Shown here: piece after piece, positions 46,910 through 58,520 of the stretch | Numbering within the stretch: position 1 is the stretch's first letter | Layout: the number at the start of each line of letters is the position of its first letter | Source of the DNA: Phytophthora quininea | Taxonomy: Eukaryota; Oomycota; Peronosporomycetes; Peronosporales; Peronosporaceae | Reading direction: 5' to 3' | Length of the DNA: 64,000 bases | Assembly: GCA_011947345.1 (NCBI GenBank) | Contig: JAAVTG010000531.1 | Coordinates: 1 to 64,000 of the forward strand | Position numbers and translations under genes: made by a program | The notes under the pieces: model-generated | Database searches by the model: none | Seen by the model: only the letters and a program-made list of their open reading frames with translations | Told to the model about the DNA's origin: nothing

Positions 46910-48296
46910 TTAGACAACCTCGTGTGGACTATCGAATTGCGCGAGGATGGCGTCGAGTTCGCCCGTGAAGGCCTGCACGTCGACGATGTTCATATCTAGT
47001 AAAAGAGTTGGCGTTAGTTGGGTGCTAAAAGGAAATAAAACATTGAGGTGATATAAATTCCTACCGAGTTCACCCTCTGCGCTAGCGAGGTCTTGCAGTA
47101 AAGCTTCTTGGCGCTGTCGAACGTCCAATTGGAATAGTTCGTTTCGTAGACGAGAAAGAGCGGCGTCGGAGGTATTGGCATCGTAATGCAATGCCTGCTC
47201 GACGCGAGCTGCATCGGAGTCATCGAGTGCTGTTCGGTGTAAACTAAACTGTTGGAGGAAGACTCGGTTAGAGTTGACACGCGAAATACAGTGATAGCTT
47301 CCACGTACCTCGTGTTTAAATACCTCGGCTTCTTTTTGGAGTTCCAACGTGTGTGTATCTCGATCCCGCTGCTGTTGCTGCAGCTTGAGCTGCAGAGTAG
47401 CAAATATTTAGTTATCCGTCGTAAGTCTGAGTTCTCGTCGGTACGCATACCTCAAGCTGTGTTTTGAGCGAGTCTTCACATTCAATCTCCAATGTACTAT
47501 TGACATCGGACTCAGTTTTAATCGACTTCTGGTCGTGGCAACAGGGAGAAAAATAGTCAGCTGGTCCTCGTTTGAAAATAAAACGAAAGGTGTTTTTACC
47601 AATTTTTGGAGAGCTTGTTGCGTTTGATGCTGATGGCACTCTCTCCATACTCGCAGATCATCGATCGTCTTATTCATCTGCAAGTAGCGATCGTGTAGTT
47701 AGCACTTTCTAACAACAAGTCCAACAGCTCAAGCTTACCTCTTTCAGTGTGTTATCAGCTTCGGACGTCTCTAAATCCAGCGCCTCGATCGCACTTTCAA
47801 GATCTTGGTCGTCGTTTTCGTCCATCAGCGTTCTACCACTTGACATCGTCGATGCCTCATTTTGATGCTTGTCGTTTGATGGTTCGGAATCGTTTTCGGG
47901 CTGGTTGTGTTGGCAGGTTGAGCTTGCTTGCTCAGGGCGCTGCTTCCAATCCTTAGCATTGTGATGATGCTGATCACTGTCATCCCAATCATCACTTTTA
48001 GTTGTAGACCTCCGTCCTGACAAATGTTGTTTCTGTTCGATCGTCAGCGGTGAAGTTTCGGTGCTGGTGTTTGCAAGCAGTGGTGGTACGCGTCTGGGGT
48101 GACGTCGATTTTGCGACGGGAAAAGTTTCCTTTTAAGCGCGCTGAACTTGCCAGTCGCCACGGGCACTGGAGGCTGGTTATCAGCAGGTTCTTGCTGGTG
48201 GGAAGAGTACGTCCTGGTCGCTGTGTCTTCATTTCGACTGTCGTGATCGAGTGATTTTGCACGAGTCCTGGGGTCATCCGTCCCTGACCGGAACAA
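46910..48296 (-). CDS. Six-exon coiled-coil protein of unknown function
   Basis: I do not recognise the family. The exons 48296-47739, 47677-47600, 47528-47451, 47389-47309, 47248-47065 and 46995-46910 have consensus GT-AG borders and join without any frame error into 354 residues. The first half is hydrophilic and disordered, rich in Ser, Asp, Gln and His (for example SDDWDDSDQHHHN). The second half is a long helical coiled coil (TIDDLRVWRECHQHQTQQAL, LKLQQQQRDRDTHTLELQKE, LSRLRNELFQLDVRQRQEAL) ending DAILAQFDSPHEVV. That shape occurs in kinetochore and centrosome subunits among others, but no signature supports a specific name. It is divergent from the EGF-repeat gene. Confidence 0.75.
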
Positions 48297-48656
48297 CCGC
48301 TACCAATTCGCATGAGCCAACGCAGTCACACGTCTTCAAAGTATTTAGCCGTACCTGTATGAATCTACGGCCTTGGTTAGTCGGCTGCGATTCTGGAGCT
48401 CGCGGGTCAGAGGATTCATGGTTCATGTTGGTTGGAAGGAGCAATGCAGCACAGTCGACAACTTACTACGTTGCCGTCAGTATTATTATCATCTTCCCAG
48501 TTCTAAATCCATGCAACGATAACCGTCCATGAAGATCTCACGCATCGCGTCCTTTGGCTGGATCCGCAAAGATCGCGAAGGCGCGACCCAAGCTCAAGCA
48601 CCGCCATTCGGCAAACCACAACGCGGAAGGTGAGGTCTCGGGATCTCGAAACACCA
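48297..48656. other. Divergent intergenic region
   Basis: About 360 bases between the start codons of the coiled-coil gene (minus) and the EGF-repeat gene (plus), so it holds both promoters. A short homopurine/homopyrimidine and ATTATTATCATC stretch lies near 48480-48500. No coding frame is supported. Confidence 0.45.
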
Positions 48657-50409
48657 ATGACAATCAAGATGTTGGTTGCGTCGGGGCTGGTGCTGCTATC
48701 GCTGACGTTGCTGACTGTACCGACTTCAGCTGAGTGTCCCAACGGCTGCTCCGGCAACGGAGCCTGCATGGCCAAGGACATGTGCCAGTGCTACAAGAAC
48801 TACCAGGGCAACGACTGCATGGATCGCACGTGCCAGTTCGGCTACGCTCACGCCGACACACCGAAAGGAGACATCAACTTCGATCAAAGCCGACAGTCTG
48901 TATACGACCCAACTACTGGACTGTCGACTGGGTGGCTCCTCCTCAACTCGCAGCAAGACCCGGCAGGAACGTACGAGTTCTACAACCCGGCCGCATCTTC
49001 CAACGAAGCGCACTTCTACATGGAGTGCTCAAACAAGGGTTGTGCGACCGAAGTCTAGGCGTCTGCGCTTGTTTCGACGGGTATGAAGGAAGTTCCTGTC
49101 AGCGTGCTGCGTGCCCAAACAAGTGCAACGGACATGGCACGTGTGAGAGCATTCGTGAACTCGGTCTCAAGACGCCAGGAACACTTGTTGGGTATCCAAG
49201 CAGTTCAACGCAACAAACCTACGATCTGTGGGACGCTCGTGTCACGTATGGTTGCCGCTGCGACCCATGGTATCGCGGTGCTGACTGCTCGCTGCGCTCA
49301 TGTAAGGTTGGCATTGATCCGATGTTTCTCTCGGTGGGCTTTGCTACGTACGAAGTCTTTGTTCTCCACGCCTGGATCGCCACCACGGCAACTTGGGTAG
49401 CTAACGCTGCGAGTGGACCGCCGGCCAACTTCGTTCGTCTGCGTCTTTTTGACTATCACGGCGAGTCCTTCATCACCGACATGATTCCCATTATATCGGA
49501 CAAGTCATCGACTGCTTCCATTTCGCTTGCGAATGCTCAAACCAACGCTGCCTCTGTGGCTGCAGCTATCAAGAAAATCCCGAACCAAACTTTTGGAAAT
49601 GTGCTTTGCGAGCCGATGGGCGGGGTCAACGTGGGATCGTATCTGTTTGGCTACATGTCGAGCCGAACGGCTAGTACCGAGGGCTTTCAGTCGTGTGCCA
49701 ATTCATTAGCAATCCGGGCCGGATGCGCACTCCAGAGATACCGGCGTACGGCTTCAACGGAGTTGTCGACCCAACTTTAAAGTTCGCCAAGATACTGTCA
49801 ATGGAGAAGGGCAAGGATAGCGAGTGGTTCACTACCGACTCCAAGCTCGTCATCACTGCAAAATCGGTCAACGGGTTAACGCTAACAACTTCGGGTGCAA
49901 CGGCTGGGACCGTCACGCTGTTTAAGCTGGAGTCTCATGTCGTGGCGGGCCTCATTGCATCAGCAACGTCGATAACGCTCACGTATCCGCTCTTGCACAC
50001 GATCGGGACGTCTGTTACGCGCTTTGTCGCTGACCCTCTCTCCTCGTTTGCTGTCACTGAGATAGTAACAACTGCCGTCGCTGTCGGAGACACCTCAATC
50101 ACGTTTACTGCGGTTCATGGTATCACGACGACCGGCACGGTATTCTTCGAGAACCAGTTCTACACTGCTACAATGTCTACAACGTTGATCGTTAACATTG
50201 ACAGGCCATTCCCTGGGAACACTGTGGACGGCACAGCCAACACAATTCTGAAGGCCTACGTAGTTACCCCACCAGGGTCGACATACGAGTACAGCTACGT
50301 CTCGCCGTGTTCCGGTCGCGGACTCTGCACCGCCGAGACGGGCGTCTGCGCGTGTTTCAAAGGCTACACGGACGACAATTGTGACACGCAAAACATCCTG
50401 GCGCTGTAG
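48657..50409 (+). CDS. Secreted EGF-repeat (tenascin/teneurin-like) protein
   Basis: The protein begins with a clear signal peptide (MTIKMLVASGLVLLSLTLLT, predicted cut before ECPNG) and contains several EGF-like Cys patterns. These are CPNGCSGNGACMAKDMCQCY, a second ending LGVCACFDGYEGSSC, CPNKCNGHGTC, and a last one reading CSGRGLCTAETGVCACFKGY. Between them is a Thr/Val-rich beta-type region (for example TLTTSGATAGTVTLF). There is no convincing membrane anchor, so it should be exported, perhaps to the wall or extracellular matrix. One base is missing in each GGG run near 49040 and 49684; corrected length is 584 residues. A third irregularity around 49370 cannot be excluded. Similar EGF proteins form a family in oomycetes. 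It ends 93 bases from the convergent kinase gene. Confidence 0.8.
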
Positions 50410-50502
50410 TTGTAGTGTTGCTGCTGCAGTTGAGATTGAGATTGAAGACCAAATCCATGCTGAATACCACGCCTTTGGAGAGGACATCGCTTTCTCTTTG
50501 CA

Positions 50503-53500
50503 CTAAGGCAAGATGCCATTTGAAATCCTTTGGAACCAATCATACTGTCTGGTTCCTCGATGCCCATTGCTCTTATCCACGATACGAGCAGCAGTACGCT
50601 CGACGTCTTGGACACTCCACCCAATACACAACCGACGACTTAAGCGCCGCACGATGCGAGCACGAGACCGGCCTTTAAAGCATGGGAAGCACGAGTCTTT
50701 GGACGAGAGGTAGACAAGCGAGAGCAACTGCGGCGCCTCCAGATGCAACGCGAGCAGTCCTTGTGCCACCAAGTATCGATAGCGCTCAAACCCTTCCACA
50801 CCCATGATCTCCACCATCTCCGGCGTCAGCTTAAACGGAGCCGTCTCGAGACTGAAAGTGTTTCCTGGCGCGATGCCCAGCACAAAGCCAAAGTCGATGT
50901 GCACAACGTGGCCTTCAGTATCCAGCATGATATTGCCATTGTGCCGGTCCTTCACCAGGAAGATATACGAGAACAAGCTGTACGCCGCCATGCTCGACAC
51001 AAAGTTCTCACGAGCTCTCTCGAGGCGGAGCGGATCGTGCTCACCTGTGATGGGGTCACGTCCACACGCTCGATCGAATATCTTTGGTAGCGATGTACCA
51101 ACACCACTGATCTTCTTGCCCTTCTTCTTTAAGCTGTCAAATGACTGCGCATCGGTGATCACTTCCAGCAGACCACAGTCCTTGCCGGCACACACAATAC
51201 TGTACAGGGAACAACATCAAATAAGTTAGACAATATTCTCGAGGAAGCAAGTACTTGGAGATTGGCGTACCTGTAGTATCGCATCCAGAGGTCAAGCCCG
51301 TGCTTGCGGAAAATGAGTTGGAACAGCTTCAGGCCTTGCAGAATAAATACCTCTTGACGCATGTCGTCGAAGCTCTTTGCGATCACAGGAAGAAGAGTCC
51401 ACCCATCAAAACGTGCAAACGTACTGCCCTGACGAATACGCTCTTGGGTGTCAGCAAATCGCTCTCCGAAAAATGGACACTTAGATCCTTGAGATGAAGA
51501 CTCCCCAGACTCTAAGCTGTCGTTCGTCTCCGTTTCGTTATCCGCGCCATGAACCTCTTCGTCACCAAAACCATCACTTTCATCGTCTGAAAACATACCT
51601 GTAGGAGTCTTCTGACTGAGCGGCGTACAGCCTGCTGGCAGCACGTGGTTGAGTCCATCCAGATCTTCGGAAATCGACGACCTCAACGATGCCTGTGAGC
51701 CAGTACGAAATGCGGGGATTAGGTCAGCTACATACGTTCCCACCACATCTCCATCGAGGTAATTTAGAATTTCCCGTTGATCGGGATTCAATTTGTCGTC
51801 CAGTTCATTCCCCAGATCCACAGCTGCATCCACTAGCACATCGAGGTTATCAGCATCAAGATCACGTTGTTTACTACCCACAGTTTCTAATGAGGAAGCG
51901 ATGACTTCGAAGAAAACCAATGTTGGTGCACGCGCCTTTGTAGAGAAAACGGTGCCTTCGTCTGTGAGTACATTAACCACACGGTGAGGATGAGATAAAA
52001 TCCCTGAGAGCGGCAAAGAAGCCTCTGGCCGAATGTGCTTTCCACGTAGCATTTCTCTCAGCAAACCTGGCAGTTCCCGCTTACGTTGCGCGGGTTCCTC
52101 CACATGCTCCTTCAAATATGTGCACAGGTCAACGAGAAAGCGCACAAGTTTCACCTCATCGCTGAATATGTGTTGATCCGGTTTGTTCGACATACGCTGC
52201 TTGGTCTCCACAAGGTGCCGTGTGCCTGATCTTTGGCGTTCCAGCAGCAAAAGCTGAGCTTCTTCATAGTAGTCTTCTGGGAACGGGTCTAAGAATCCAT
52301 CGCCCACGTGCAGTTGCTTTTGGATGTTGCGAGAACTAACTACAACTTCTTCTTTGCTGCGAGCTAGAAGCCACTCGAAGAATGGAGATTCTCGGGTGGA
52401 CACAGCATATGCTCGACGCACGTATTCATACAATTGCTCTAGTAATCTTTCGAGAGACTCGCGTTGGTGCGCTGGTGCTTGTGGAAAAGGAGCTGCGGGA
52501 GGACACTCCGTGGCTCGCCAAAATTGACGTTCGTAACGAAGAAGAGCATGACTACGATTCCATTGCCGCGTCTGTACATGCCGCCTGCCATGGCGTCCCA
52601 ATGAGCTGCGATGCATTCCCACGTCGCTTTTACTGCAAGATGTACACTCCGACGAGCTGTGGCAGCCAGGAAGAACAGGTAGAAAGCACGGACGCTCGGT
52701 GATGCGTCTGGCAGGTTGACAAAACCCCATTGCAAGAACTGCGGCCAGTAGAAATCCATGGTATCCAGACAATTCTCAACGTTCTGCACGAGCTGTGCGA
52801 GAACGATAACAAACATGAACGGTTGCTGTCGGTACTTGAACATAGCAGAGAGGAGACTTAAAGGCCCAAGGCTGCGAGCACGAATATGTCCTTCTATCTC
52901 GAGCTTCGGTGTTTGATCGAAATATTTCCACCGAACCAGTCGAGATAATCCGCCGGCTTCATCAACTGCAGAGGCATAATATACACCAGTTTCTTGGAGC
53001 GAAGTTAGCAGTTGTTGTCGCACCAAGCAATCCATACAAACTCGCTTTAGCACTGCCGGGGTAGATGCCCGTGCTCCAAGCCTCGACCCCACTGGTTCCT
53101 CAACAGGTAAAATAATCGACTCGGGCGAAGTTAAAGCAGCCCACTCTCTGCAGTGTTCGCGGCAGAACCGGTTAGAACATGACGCACAGACTTTCGGCGT
53201 CCGGATAAGCCTTCCAAAGCGCTTATTGCAACGCAAGCACCCATTTATCGAGACCGGCGTTGGAGCCAACAAAGCCCCCAGGCTATGCCGCCGACCACGA
53301 GTAGTGCTGGAGGTACCAATAGCAACCCTGCTGGAGCTTAGAGGGTCTGTGGCGTTGCTATCCGAACGCCCTCGGGACGATTGGAATTCCATGTACAGCT
53401 GACGACTGCTAGATGTCAGTAACGATGGATCTACTGCAGTGTCTGCAGCGGTGTCACCGTCTGTGTTAGCACCACTATCAATTTCTTCTGTATCCTCCAC

Positions 53501-54361
53501 CTCGGACTGCTCTTCACCTTCCTCTATCTCAAAATGATCCATGGCGTACATGCCAGGCGCAGCACTACTGGTCGTTCCAGCCGTTGCTGCAGTTCCCTCA
53601 GGAGCGTAGGAACTCAACGCCGATGTAGTTAGGGACAGCAACCCGAACGGGTCGTCGTCTTCCACCAACTGCTCCGTTTTACCCTGGTGGAATAATGATC
53701 TCGTCGAAATCGACGAACTCGACATGGTGATCTGCAACGTCGCCAAATCCTCCACCACATCAGCGTCTGCTTCCTCCACCTCTCCACTCTCTTCTCCTTC
53801 GACCTGTTCCTGGATTTCCTGCTTTTCAGCTTCCTCTGTCGGCAGCAGTTCATTCAGAAACTGCACCCACGTATCTCTGTGGCTCTGGGACTCTGTTTCA
53901 ATCAGCAAGGCCACTCCAGACTCGTCGTCTTCCACGTAGAACGAGCAGCTCTCCAGCTTCCTCCTCTCCTCTTCGTCCACCACCAACATGGTGAATAGAT
54001 TAGCATCGGCGCCGTGTTTGTCTGCGTCCTCTGGGAGCTTCACGGCCTCTCCGTCCACCGCTTCCACTCGCGATACTTTGGTGCAGGCCAGCAGCACCGC
54101 CCCACCTGAGCTGGCGGACAGTGACGTATCCTCGTCATCGCTGCTTTCTGTACCAGCGTCCACTGTGAGCCACTCGAGCGCTGCAGCAGATGCTCGAGCC
54201 ACACAAAAGTACCAAACGTCGTCACTCAGTCGGCCGACGGACCTTGAGCGGTGAATGCCGTTGGACGCAGCGCCGGCCTCCGTCTCGTGGACACTATGCA
54301 CGACGCTGTAGGACACGCGCTCGCGGATGCGCACGAGCCCCTCGCAGCGCGACGTCCCCAT
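50503..54361 (-). CDS. Phosphatidylinositol 4-kinase with N-terminal PH-like and FYVE-type domains
   Basis: The C-terminal kinase should phosphorylate phosphatidylinositol at position 4. It has FLVKDRHNGNIMLDTEGHVV, HIDFGFVLGIAPGNTFSLE and the family end GHRGTRQYDWFQRISNGI. From the ATG at 54361 the protein starts with a PH-like region (about residues 1-170, closing DTWVQFLNELL). An acidic linker follows, then a FYVE-type zinc finger (CLRCNKRFGRLIRTPKVCAS, CSNRFCREHC, VCMDC). After that comes a helical accessory domain (PQFLQWGFVNLPDASPSVRA) and a second acidic linker (FSDDESDGFGDEEVHG). The intron 51270-51200 has good borders but its phase does not close. A frame change occurs near 52550. 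Both may be base-calling losses. The zinc finger would bring the enzyme to endosomal PI3P membranes. About 1,270 residues. Confidence 0.87.
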
Positions 54362-54489
54362 GATGACGGACGGAGAAGGAGGCTATTGCGGTCAATGTTC
54401 AAATGGCTTGGTGCGACAAACGGATTAAAGAGCTATGTATCAAAACAGGGTGACGAAAATATGGGTTCGTAGCGAATAATAGGGAAATA

Positions 54490-54506
54490 GAGGTCTTTAG
54501 CAGAAC
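54490..54506. repeat. Left terminal inverted repeat, copy 1
   Basis: Reads GAGGTCTTTAGCAGAAC; identical at 57021-57037 in copy 2. Confidence 0.8.
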
Positions 54507-54752
54507 ATACAAAAGGCAAAAGTGAGATCTGCATCTGGTTTTTGAGCCTAACCCCAGCCGCCAACCTACGATTTCAACCGAGTAGGTGGACTGGAACCCA
54601 CGAAAGCGAAGCAAATAAACTGTTCGAGTTCCGATAACATGCGGTTCTCCTCTGCTGCTAAATCGCCGCTATACCGTTGGTAAAACGGAGGTATGGGAAG
54701 TCTACATGCAGACTTTTCATTGTAGATTTCGTCTCAACCTGCGCAGGTCTCC

Positions 54753-55952
54753 ATGGCATCCACTGAATCAACTTCTGCACTAGATGCTCAATCGAGTGAG
54801 CTCGACATCGCTCAAGGTCGTTTGCTCCGTGAACTGACGGCAGGACTTCGTCCGTACGAGAAGAAAGCGTATTTGCTGCGTGTTTGGTATGAAGCCTCTC
54901 TGTCTAATCGAGTTGTATTGGCTGCCGCCATCGCCCGGTACTTCTACGAAGAGCAATGTCTGGAGCCGCTTATTCGAGTGCCCTTCAACTTCAATGCGTT
55001 ATCAAACGCGGATTGCCTAGCCAAGTTTCGCTTTGGCAAAACCCAGATCGAGTACCTCGTTAAGCTCTTCGGATTAGACGCAGCTATCAGGACTCGTGAA
55101 CGCACGGCAGCGACTGGAGTGGAAGGTTTGTGCATTATTCTGTACAAGTTGGCGATCCCGTTACGCTGGAAAGACCTTGAATCCTTTTTTGGTCGAAAGG
55201 AAAGCGGTCTCTCCAACTTGTTTCTCCATGTTCTGGATCATCTCGACACGAAGTTCTCAGAACTTTTGTACTTTAATCACGAATATGCAGCACAACACGT
55301 ACAGATTTACGCGGACGCTGTGTTTGATGTTGGTGGATTAATGCAAAACGTGTGGGCGTTCGTGGATGGAACGGTTCGAGGCATTTGTAGACCTACAGCT
55401 CGCAACCTACGCCGTGATGGAAAGTATCTAAGCCAGAAATCCGTTTACAACGGTCATAAACGCAAGCATGCTCTGAAATACCAGACCCTATCAACCCCTG
55501 ACGGATTAATCTGCCACTTGTACGGGCCGTTCCCGGGACGAAATCATGACATTAAGATGTTCAAGGATTCCTGTATTGCCAACGTCATTCGCAGTGACGT
55601 TCGGTTCAAGCCTTACCGAATCTACGGTGACCAAGCGTATGGAATCGACGGCGTGCTGTCCAGCCCATTCACGGGGGCGTTTGGGAACCTTTCACGTGAG
55701 CAAAAGCTGGTCAACAAGAGCATGAGTAAAGTGCGCATATCTGTCGAATGGGGTTACGGACAAGTTGTTAACTACTGGACTGCACTCGACTTCAAACGAC
55801 AGGCTCGCTCTGGTACTCAACCTGTTGGCTCGATGTACCGCGTTGCCGTTTTGCTCACAAATTGTCTAACTTGTGCTAATGGAGGCAACACGATCAGTGA
55901 CTACTTTAGACTTCCACCACCTAGTCTGGAGGAGTACTTGAAAAGGCAGTAA
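54753..55952 (+). CDS. Harbinger-type DDE transposase (intact)
   Basis: The uninterrupted 399-residue protein is a DDE superfamily endonuclease of the HARBI1/DDE_Tnp_4 type. Catalytic Asp205 lies in FVDGTVRGI, Asp293 in YGDQAYGID and Glu332 in SVEWGYGQV. Family blocks YNGHKRKHALKYQTLSTPDG and FPGRNHDIKMF lie between. The N-terminal ~110 residues are helical and could bind DNA. The intact frame and the near-perfect second copy indicate recent activity. Confidence 0.9.
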   Translation: MASTESTSALDAQSSELDIAQGRLLRELTAGLRPYEKKAYLLRVWYEASLSNRVVLAAAIARYFYEEQCLEPLIRVPFNFNALSNADCLAKFRFGKTQIEYLVKLFGLDAAIRTRERTAATGVEGLCIILYKLAIPLRWKDLESFFGRKESGLSNLFLHVLDHLDTKFSELLYFNHEYAAQHVQIYADAVFDVGGLMQNVWAFVDGTVRGICRPTARNLRRDGKYLSQKSVYNGHKRKHALKYQTLSTPDGLICHLYGPFPGRNHDIKMFKDSCIANVIRSDVRFKPYRIYGDQAYGIDGVLSSPFTGAFGNLSREQKLVNKSMSKVRISVEWGYGQVVNYWTALDFKRQARSGTQPVGSMYRVAVLLTNCLTCANGGNTISDYFRLPPPSLEEYLKRQ

Positions 55953-55989
55953 TTCATTCATACAAACTGGTTGTCTTTCGACTGAATAT

Positions 55990-56848
55990 CTACTTGTTGC
56001 CATTGCTGTTGAGCGACTTACTGAAAATCGTGACGCACTGCAATATTAGTTGCCTGTTTCGCTCTTCAGCTTCCTCGTGCGCGCGGTGAACTCGTTCTTC
56101 AGCTCGCTCGCGAGCTTGTTCCCGCTCCCGCTCAAATGCTAGCCGATTCTCGTGTTGCTCTCTTTCAAAAGCCAGTCGTTCTGCATGTTGCTGCTGCTGT
56201 AGGTGCATTTGACGATCAAACTGCTCACGACGCATCTCTTCGTCGAGCCGAATGCGTTTATCTTGTCTGTCAACTTCCAATTGGAAAACGCTCCTACGGC
56301 GTCCTGACGTCGACGCTTTAGTTGGTGTTGCTGATGTGCTGACTGACGTAGTTGACGCCACAGAAGCCGTATCGCCCTCGCTCTCTGACGACGAGCCACT
56401 TGACAGGATACCTTCACCTCTGAGAGCGCGACGTGTTATAGCCTCAGACACAATTTGAGAAGCGCACAGGTTAGTTTGGGCCTCTTCAGCTTGCTTCTTT
56501 GCTTTTTTGACGTTTTTCCGCCTTGAAGTCCTTTTCTAGGGACACGTACTGCCCTACGAGACCGGGTAAGCTATCATAGTGACTCTGCTCGTTTGCGGCA
56601 TCCATCGCCTCTTCGATACCACTGCCTAAGGTCGCTCGAAGCTCCCCTGCTCGCCAATTCTTCTTCAAAAGTCGCACACGATCCTGCACCTGCTTGTCAA
56701 TCACAGCAGTCTTTATGGCAGCACTGACACACTTAGCGACTTGAACCCACACTGCACCAGCCTCCCCGTACTTGGCAGCGTATGGCTTCTGCTTTATAAC
56801 CTCGCGCATGAGCTCCTTATCCATGTCTTCAGAGAAGCGAAACACCAT
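55990..56848 (-). CDS. SANT/Myb-like accessory protein of Harbinger element copy 1 (frame-split)
   Basis: The ATG at 56848 opens MVFRFSEDMDKELMREVIKQ, a compact helical domain like the Myb/SANT-type partner proteins of Harbinger elements. After FKAEK the frame is lost at an A5 run near 56512. The continuation in the +1 frame (VSEAITRRALRGEG, a Ser-rich patch, then a charged Arg/Glu coiled coil with AFEREQHENRLAFERERE) runs to the stop at 55990. Joined, it gives about 285 residues. The older element at 8765 shows the same two-part layout with the switch at the same place. Its role as transposase helper is inferred from the family. Confidence 0.75.
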
Positions 56849-56998
56849 GGTGGCTCTGACACTAAATCGTGGCAGCGTCAATCCTAAAATGAGACTTTGC
56901 CATGTGGCCGCGAAGTGTTCATCTCTCGGTTGTGCTAAAGATAAATTCAAACCCGGTGAAGTTAGCCATCTGCTGCGGTTGTGGGCAAAACCCACTAG

Positions 56999-57015
56999 GT
57001 TCTGCTAAAAGCCTC
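56999..57015. repeat. Right terminal inverted repeat, copy 1
   Basis: Reversed reads GAGGCTTTTAGCAGAAC. The five bases TAATA separate it from copy 2. Confidence 0.8.
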
Positions 57016-57284
57016 TAATAGAGGTCTTTAGCAGAACATACAAAAGGCAAAAAGTGAGATCTGCATCTGGTTTTTGAGCCTAACCCCAGCCGCCAACCTA
57101 CGATTTCAACCGAGTAGGTGGACTGGAACCCACGAAAGCGAAGCAAATAAACTGTTCGAGTTCCGATAACATGCGGTTCTCCTCTGCTGCTAAATCGCCG
57201 CTATACCGTTGGTAAAACGGAGGTATGGGAAGTCTACATGCAGACTTTTCATTGTAGATTTCGTCTCAACCTGCGCAGGTCTCC

Positions 57285-58483
57285 ATGGCATCCACTGAAT
57301 CAACTTCTGCACTAGATGCTCAATCGAGTGAGCTCGACATCGCTCAAGGTCGTTTGCTCCGTGAACTGACGGCAGGACTTCGTCCGTACGAGAAGAAAGC
57401 GTATTTGCTGCGTGTTTGGTATGAAGCCTCTCTGTCTAATCGAGTTGTATTGGCTGCCGCCATCGCCCGGTACTTCTACGAAGAGCAATGTCTGGAGCCG
57501 CTTATTCGAGTGCCCTTCAACTTCAATGCGTTATCAAACGCGGATTGCCTAGCCAAGTTTCGCTTTGGCAAAACCCAGATCGAGTACCTCGTTAAGCTCT
57601 TCGGATTAGACGCAGCTATCAGGACTCGTGAACGCACGGCAGCGACTGGAGTGGAAGGTTTGTGCATTATTCTGTACAAGTTGGCGATCCCGTTACGCTG
57701 GAAAGACCTTGAATCCTTTTTTGGTCGAAAGGAAAGCGGTCTCTCCAACTTGTTTCTCCATGTTCTGGATCATCTCGACACGAAGTTCTCAGAACTTTTG
57801 TACTTTAATCACGAATATGCAGCACAACACGTACAGATTTACGCGGACGCTGTGTTTGATGTTGGTGGATTAATGCAAAACGTGTGGGCGTTCGTGGATG
57901 GAACGGTTCGAGGCATTTGTAGACCTACAGCTCGCAACCTACGCCGTGATGGAAAGTATCTAAGCCAGAAATCCGTTTACAACGGTCATAAACGCAAGCA
58001 TGCTCTGAAATACCAGACCCTATCAACCCCTGACGGATTAATCTGCCACTTGTACGGGCCGTTCCCGGACGAAATCATGACATTAAGATGTTCAAGGATT
58101 CCTGTATTGCCAACGTCATTCGCAGTGACGTTCGGTTCAAGCCTTACCGAATCTACGGTGACCAAGCGTATGGAATCGACGGCGTGCTGTCCAGCCCATT
58201 CACGGGGGCGTTTGGGAACCTTTCACGTGAGCAAAAGCTGGTCAACAAGAGCATGAGTAAAGTGCGCATATCTGTCGAATGGGGTTACGGACAAGTTGTT
58301 AACTACTGGACTGCACTCGACTTCAAACGACAGGCTCGCTCTGGTACTCAACCTGTTGGCTCGATGTACCGCGTTGCCGTTTTGCTCACAAATTGTCTAA
58401 CTTGTGCTAATGGAGGCAACACGATCAGTGACTACTTTAGACTTCCACCACCTAGTCTGGAGGAGTACTTGAAAAGGCAGTAA
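57285..58483 (+). CDS. Harbinger-type DDE transposase, copy 2 (one-base frame break)
   Basis: Identical to the intact transposase of copy 1 except that CCCGGGACG is CCCGGACG near 58067. That shifts the frame after GPFPD, so the uncorrected reading loses the second Asp and the Glu of the triad and stops at 58256. The remainder is open in the shifted frame to 58483. Either copy 2 is a true frameshift mutant or a G was lost in base calling; the surrounding pattern favours the latter. Confidence 0.82.
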
Positions 58484-58520
58484 TTCATTCATACAAACTG
58501 GTTGTCTTTCGACTGAATAT

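Larger units (their letters stand above)
54490..57015. mobile_element. PIF/Harbinger-like DNA transposon, copy 1 of a tandem pair
   Basis: The 2,526-base element has terminal inverted repeats GAGGTCTTTAGCAGAAC (left) and GAGGCTTTTAGCAGAAC (right, reversed), 15 of 17 bases identical. It encodes a full DDE transposase on the plus strand and a SANT/Myb-like partner on the minus strand. TA flanks both sides (ATA before, TAA after). The left flank is the promoter side of the PI4-kinase gene, 128 bases away. Confidence 0.88.
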
